From: Treponema sp.
GTDB taxonomy: Bacteria; Spirochaetota; Spirochaetia; Treponematales; Treponemataceae
DNA: 8,394 nucleotides
Direction of reading: 5' to 3'
Assembly (NCBI GenBank): GCA_024691105.1
Contig: JAILNY010000153.1
Span: 1 to 8,394 of the forward strand
Made by a program: the position numbers and the translations under genes. Below the pieces are notes generated by a model that saw nothing but the letters and a program-made list of their open reading frames with translations, did not search any database and was not told the origin of the DNA. The stretch's first letter is position 1; the number at the start of each line of letters is the position of its first letter. Positions 5,912 through 8,394 of this stretch are shown here, one piece after another.

Positions 5912-7930
5912 ATGGCAGCAGCATTAGATTTAGAAACATTAAAGAAAGAACTCAACCCGGAACAGTACAGAGCCGTTACCACAGTCGAAGGCCCTATTCT
6001 CATCATCGCAGGAGCCGGAAGCGGTAAAACACGTGTAATCACTTATCGCATTGCGCACATGCTTGATATAGGAATTCCTCAAAGCCAGATTCTCGCGCTC
6101 ACCTTTACAAACAAGGCAGCGCGCGAAATGGAAGAACGTATTAAAGACTTAACCGGAAAAAAACTTCAGCTTTTGACAGTTTCAACCTTTCACGCCTTTG
6201 GAGTAAAAATCCTGCGCCAGGAAATTACAGCACTTGGCTGGAGAGAAAATTTTTCTATTTATGATGAAACAGACCGAAACGCGCTTATAAAAGAAACTGG
6301 CCGCGAACTTGGATTTACAGCAGACAATCTTGACGTGTACCAGATTGGAAATCTTTTTTCAAATATAAAATGCGGAAGAAAAACCTGGAACGGAGAAAAC
6401 GACGCATACAAACAGCTTTACGAAGGCTATCAGGCAGGCCTCAAGCTTTACAATGCCGTAGACTTTGACGACCTGATTGTTCTTCCGATAAAACTTTTCC
6501 GCGAAAATCCGGAGATTCTCGAAAAATACCGTTCACGTTTTAAGTATATTATGATTGATGAATTTCAGGATACGAGCCATCAGCAGTATGAGTTTATGCA
6601 TCTTCTTGCTGACCGTAATGTCGCAGTCGTTGGTGATGATGATCAGAGCATTTACAGCTGGCGCGGTGCAGACTACCAGAACATCATCAACTTTGAAAAA
6701 GATTTTAAAGGCATGCAGGAAATCCGTCTTGAACAGAATTACCGTTCAACCGAAACAATTCTTGCGGCCGCAAACGGTGTAATTTCACATAACACAAACC
6801 GCAAAGACAAAAAGCTCTGGAGCGGAAATAATTCGGGTAAACCAATCGAAATCTTTATGCCCGAAAATGAAACTGACGAAGCAGATTTTATTGCAGAAAG
6901 CATTCAGGGAATTGCAATCGAAGAAAAGCTTAAGTACGATCAGTTTGGCGTATTGATGAGAGCCAACACACAGAGCCGCGCAATAGAAGAAGCATTCCTC
7001 GAAGCAAATATTCCCTACACTATGTCTGGTGGTACATCGTTCTTTCAGCGAAAAGAAATCAAAGACATCATCTCGTATCTTCGCGTTATTGCAAATCATG
7101 ACGATGATGTAAATCTTATCCGCATTATAAATGTTCCCCGCCGCGGAATCGGGCGCGCGACACTCGAGATGCTCAATGACTATGCACTACAGAACAAGTG
7201 TACGCTCTGGACTGCAATTACCGACCTTATGGGAATGAGCGGAAGTCCGTTCTCAGAAAAAACTAAGGCTGATATGGAATCCTTTATGAGCCTTATCGAA
7301 AGCAATTCCTCAATGATTAGCGGCCGAGGTCTTTCTAAGAAAGTGCGCGCCCTCGTTGAAGAAATCAATTACTGGGACTACCTCATCGCAGACAATCCCA
7401 AAAGCGAAAAGGCGGCGCGATTTAAATACCTAAATATCGAAAGTCTCATTCACTCAATAGAGACCTGGGAAAACAATCCTGACAATTACGATGCAAATCT
7501 TTACACATACCTTAACCGCATTACGCTTTTGAGCCGTGATGACGGCGATGACGAAAACGACAAGGGAAAGGTTAACCTTATGACAATCCATGCGTCAAAG
7601 GGCCTTGAGTTTCCGGTTGTGTTTATCGCAGGAGCAGAAGATGGTCTTATTCCGCATGCACGCTCAATTGAAGAAGGCGAAGGAAATATCGAAGAAGAGC
7701 GCCGTCTGTTTTATGTTGCAATTACGAGGGCGCGCGACAAGTTATTTATTTCGTCGTGTCGAAAGCGCCGAAAGATGCAGTCTGTCGTTGAGTGCCAGCC
7801 GTCGCGATTTTTAGATGAGATTCCGACAAACCTTGTTGAATACCATGAGCCTCAGCAGGTCGTTTCTGACGAAAAGGCATCAGAGATTTTACAGCGAATG
7901 GCAAAAATGTTTGCAGCACCAGGACAATAA
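5912..7930 (+). CDS. rep: ATP-dependent DNA helicase, Rep/UvrD (SF1A) family
   Basis: 672 residues, matching E. coli Rep (673) in length and along its whole sequence. It should be a 3'-5' ATP-driven single-strand DNA translocase helping replication forks past obstacles and in repair. Visible motifs: Q motif LNPEQYRAV (14-22), Walker A AGAGSGKT (33-40), Ia LALTFTNKAAREM (61-73), TFHAFG (92-97), Walker B IDEFQD (215-220), III GDDDQSIYSWRGA (241-253), IV LEQNYRST (273-280), GGTSFFQRKEIKD (373-385), the GIG motif PRRGIGRATLEML (409-421), V TIHASKGLEFPVV (558-570) and VI EEERRLFYVAITRARDKL (594-611). The end (PSRFLDEIP, then a short helix with MAKMFAA) resembles Rep, and there is no long PcrA-type C-terminal extension. 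All motifs are intact. No Shine-Dalgarno sequence precedes the start. Rep is favoured over PcrA/UvrD, which cannot be fully excluded. Confidence 0.93.
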   Translation: MAAALDLETLKKELNPEQYRAVTTVEGPILIIAGAGSGKTRVITYRIAHMLDIGIPQSQILALTFTNKAAREMEERIKDLTGKKLQLLTVSTFHAFGVKILRQEITALGWRENFSIYDETDRNALIKETGRELGFTADNLDVYQIGNLFSNIKCGRKTWNGENDAYKQLYEGYQAGLKLYNAVDFDDLIVLPIKLFRENPEILEKYRSRFKYIMIDEFQDTSHQQYEFMHLLADRNVAVVGDDDQSIYSWRGADYQNIINFEKDFKGMQEIRLEQNYRSTETILAAANGVISHNTNRKDKKLWSGNNSGKPIEIFMPENETDEADFIAESIQGIAIEEKLKYDQFGVLMRANTQSRAIEEAFLEANIPYTMSGGTSFFQRKEIKDIISYLRVIANHDDDVNLIRIINVPRRGIGRATLEMLNDYALQNKCTLWTAITDLMGMSGSPFSEKTKADMESFMSLIESNSSMISGRGLSKKVRALVEEINYWDYLIADNPKSEKAARFKYLNIESLIHSIETWENNPDNYDANLYTYLNRITLLSRDDGDDENDKGKVNLMTIHASKGLEFPVVFIAGAEDGLIPHARSIEEGEGNIEEERRLFYVAITRARDKLFISSCRKRRKMQSVVECQPSRFLDEIPTNLVEYHEPQQVVSDEKASEILQRMAKMFAAPGQ

Positions 7931-8000
7931 TGAAAAGTTTTCAAGTTTCAAAAAAGATAATCCATGTAAAGAGAAAAATCTAAAAGATTTAGTAAGAATT

Positions 8001-8108
8001 ATGAATAATATTTTTTCTGGAGTAAAGATTATTGAACTAGAAGCATTAAAGCCTATGATTCCCGGAGGAAACTATAAAGGGAATTTGGAAAATGAACTTA
8101 ATAAATAA
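8001..8108 (+). CDS. Short hypothetical ORF, possibly the 3' remnant of a lost gene
   Basis: 35 residues from the first ATG in frame, beginning MNNIFSGVKIIELEALKPM and ending in a PGG-containing, Asn/Lys-rich tail. Codon choice and composition look like coding DNA. The open frame continues upstream to the helicase stop as another 20-odd lysine-rich residues (KKDNPCKEKNLKDLV) without an ATG, GTG or TTG, so the 5' end looks missing. Only a weak AAG-type site precedes the ATG. Its stop codon overlaps the AAGGA of the next gene, as expected for a coupled pair. Not recognised. The rest of 7931-8120 holds nothing else I can name. Confidence 0.35.
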   Translation: MNNIFSGVKIIELEALKPMIPGGNYKGNLENELNK

Positions 8109-8120
8109 GGACTAAATTTA

Positions 8121-8394
8121 ATGATTTTAGATGAATATTTACCTTTAATTGTAATTGTTATTTTTAATACTGTTGTTAAGTTTTTAGGAAGCTGTTACTT
8201 TTTGTTTAAGAAAAAGTTTCATTTTTCAACAATTTGTTTAATTTGGTTCACATTAAATTTTATATTAAGTATTGTTTTTTGTGTTATTGCAGGATTTGAT
8301 TTGATTTCAGTTCAGCTTATTCTGATAGCAAGTTTTATTAGTTTTGTATTTTCAACAGTCAATATATTGTTAACTTTTGTATTTAAATTTTTTA
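8121..8394 (+). CDS. Small integral membrane protein (3' end missing)
   Basis: 91 residues are visible and the frame is open to the window end. AAGGA at 8107-8111 lies 9 nt before the ATG, a good ribosome-binding site, and it overlaps the stop of the preceding short ORF. The product is very hydrophobic, with three likely membrane helices at about residues 7-28, 37-59 and 61-88. A short basic loop (FKKKFHF, about 29-35) separates the first two and suggests a cytoplasmic face there. No family is recognised. G+C from 8111 to the end is 58 of 284 bases (about 20%), far below the helicase gene, which suggests a recently acquired or fast-evolving region. A position after a truncated ORF would also suit an immunity-type or membrane accessory gene, but nothing proves that. 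Confidence 0.7.
   Translation, partial: MILDEYLPLIVIVIFNTVVKFLGSCYFLFKKKFHFSTICLIWFTLNFILSIVFCVIAGFDLISVQLILIASFISFVFSTVNILLTFVFKFF

Noticed and set aside
6785..7099. 104-residue minus-strand ORF inside rep
   Set aside because: It lies wholly within the intact, highly conserved helicase gene on the opposite strand, and its cysteine- and phenylalanine-rich product resembles no protein family.
7930..7983. 17-codon ORF whose ATG overlaps the rep stop codon (TAATG)
   Set aside because: Very short, lysine-rich, no known match, and another frame of the same bases looks more coding-like. The overlap is probably chance.
7815..8108. A 97-residue plus-strand ORF starting inside rep
   Set aside because: Its first 40 or so residues are an out-of-frame reading of intact rep. 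Only the part after the rep stop has independent support and is reported as the short hypothetical ORF.

Overview
The window most likely comes from a host-associated spirochaete of the Treponema type. This is inferred from gene content: a secreted protein with an NADase-type (discoidin-like) glycan-binding domain, a secreted SH3b protein, and a Rep-type helicase of the kind treponemes carry. The DNA is AT-leaning and locally uneven. Hand counts give about 30% G+C in the first 300 bases, about 32% in a 120-base sample of the discoidin-domain gene, 40-48% in two samples of the helicase gene, and about 20% in the last 284 bases. No rRNA, tRNA, CRISPR array or insertion sequence was seen.

Left part (1-4597), all on the minus strand. 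Five co-directional genes read leftward from a divergent promoter region: a YihX-like HAD phosphatase, a secreted protein with a C-terminal discoidin-like domain, an RlmI-type 23S rRNA cytosine methyltransferase, a secreted protein ending in an SH3b domain, and the 5' part of a second secreted protein that is a clear paralogue of the SH3b protein's N-terminal region. Gaps are 33-70 bp, so co-transcription is possible but not shown. The last gap holds two perfect triloop palindromes side by side.

Middle part (4598-7930). The HAD gene and a stand-alone RlmK-type 23S rRNA guanine-N7 methyltransferase diverge from only 44 bp. Downstream of rlmK on the plus strand, 58 bp away, lies a full-length Rep/UvrD-family DNA helicase. 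The HAD, rlmK and rep starts all lack a Shine-Dalgarno sequence and have -10-like boxes so close to the ATG that leaderless or nearly leaderless transcripts are likely. The four other complete or left-edge minus-strand genes have visible ribosome-binding sites.

Right edge (7931-8394). Composition drops sharply after the helicase stop. A short lysine-rich coding-like stretch without a proper 5' end is followed, with an overlapping ribosome-binding site, by a small multi-spanning membrane protein cut by the window end. This looks like the start of an accessory segment.

Functionally the core is housekeeping: two 23S rRNA modification enzymes, one replication/repair helicase and one small-molecule phosphatase. 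These are flanked by less conserved envelope or secreted genes. No complete novel system is visible. The best leads are the tandem secreted paralogues, the double palindrome, the recurring leaderless promoter design and the AT-rich right edge.
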